NCBI GenBank assembly: GCA_947586295.1
Contig: CANPXQ010000064.1
Span: 1 to 5,651 of the forward strand
Source of the DNA: an uncultured Bacilli bacterium
Lineage (GTDB): Bacteria; Bacillota_I; Bacilli_A; RF39; UBA660
DNA: 5,651 nt
Direction: 5' to 3'
The notes under the pieces were generated by a model. It did not search any database and was not told the origin of the DNA. It worked only from the letters and a program-made list of their open reading frames with translations. This document shows positions 5,648 through 5,651 of the stretch, one piece after another (within the stretch, counting starts at the first letter, position 1; the number at the start of each line of letters is the position of its first letter). The position numbers were made by a program, and so were the translations under genes.

Positions 5648-5651
5648 GGGA

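Noticed and set aside
1..5651. CRISPR array, insertion sequence, prophage, riboswitch or defence system
   Set aside because: No spaced direct repeats, transposase, terminal inverted repeats, long structured leader or defence-type genes are present; every long frame is explained by housekeeping or single small genes.

Overview
The window is a very AT-rich piece of bacterial chromosome. The gene content (an rnc-smc pair, YidD, a class II tRNA-Ser with an encoded CCA, a lipoprotein with a short Gram-positive type signal peptide) and SigA-type promoters with AGG-type ribosome binding sites point to a low-G+C Firmicute/Bacilli lineage close to the Mollicutes, probably an uncultured host-associated or reduced-genome member. 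TGA is read as stop: yidD ends with TGA inside an ATGA overlap, and the tryptophans I checked are TGG. The genetic code is therefore 11, not the Mycoplasma code 4. The species cannot be named from the sequence.

Layout. The left end (1-147) holds no gene but has a good rightward promoter, and possibly a weak leftward one that would serve a gene outside the window. It drives a small unrecognised protein with one membrane segment (148-618, +). This gene converges on a leftward block, and a shared hairpin at 621-645 can end both transcripts. The leftward block, read right to left, is yidD (membrane insertion factor), a ZnuA/MntC-like metal-binding lipoprotein overlapping it by ATGA, and then tRNA-Ser(GCT) with its own TTGACA promoter.

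About 100 bp of AT-rich intergenic DNA separates yidD from the divergent rightward pair rnc (RNase III) and smc (condensin ATPase). These two are 9 bp apart and surely one operon. A strong hairpin touching the smc stop codon closes it. The last 30 bases hold a promoter-like pair whose spacer is almost wholly a (TA)8 repeat.

Most of the window is conserved housekeeping. I see no complete undescribed system. The points worth a second look are: (1) a ZnuA-family lipoprotein with no histidine at all, whose usual metal ligands are replaced by Y/E/D/N; (2) a TA-repeat promoter spacer downstream of smc that could be length-variable; (3) a likely AUU start for yidD; (4) an SMC with clearly shortened arms; (5) a palindrome centred on the -10 box of the tRNA promoter; (6) the ATGA coupling of yidD to the lipoprotein.
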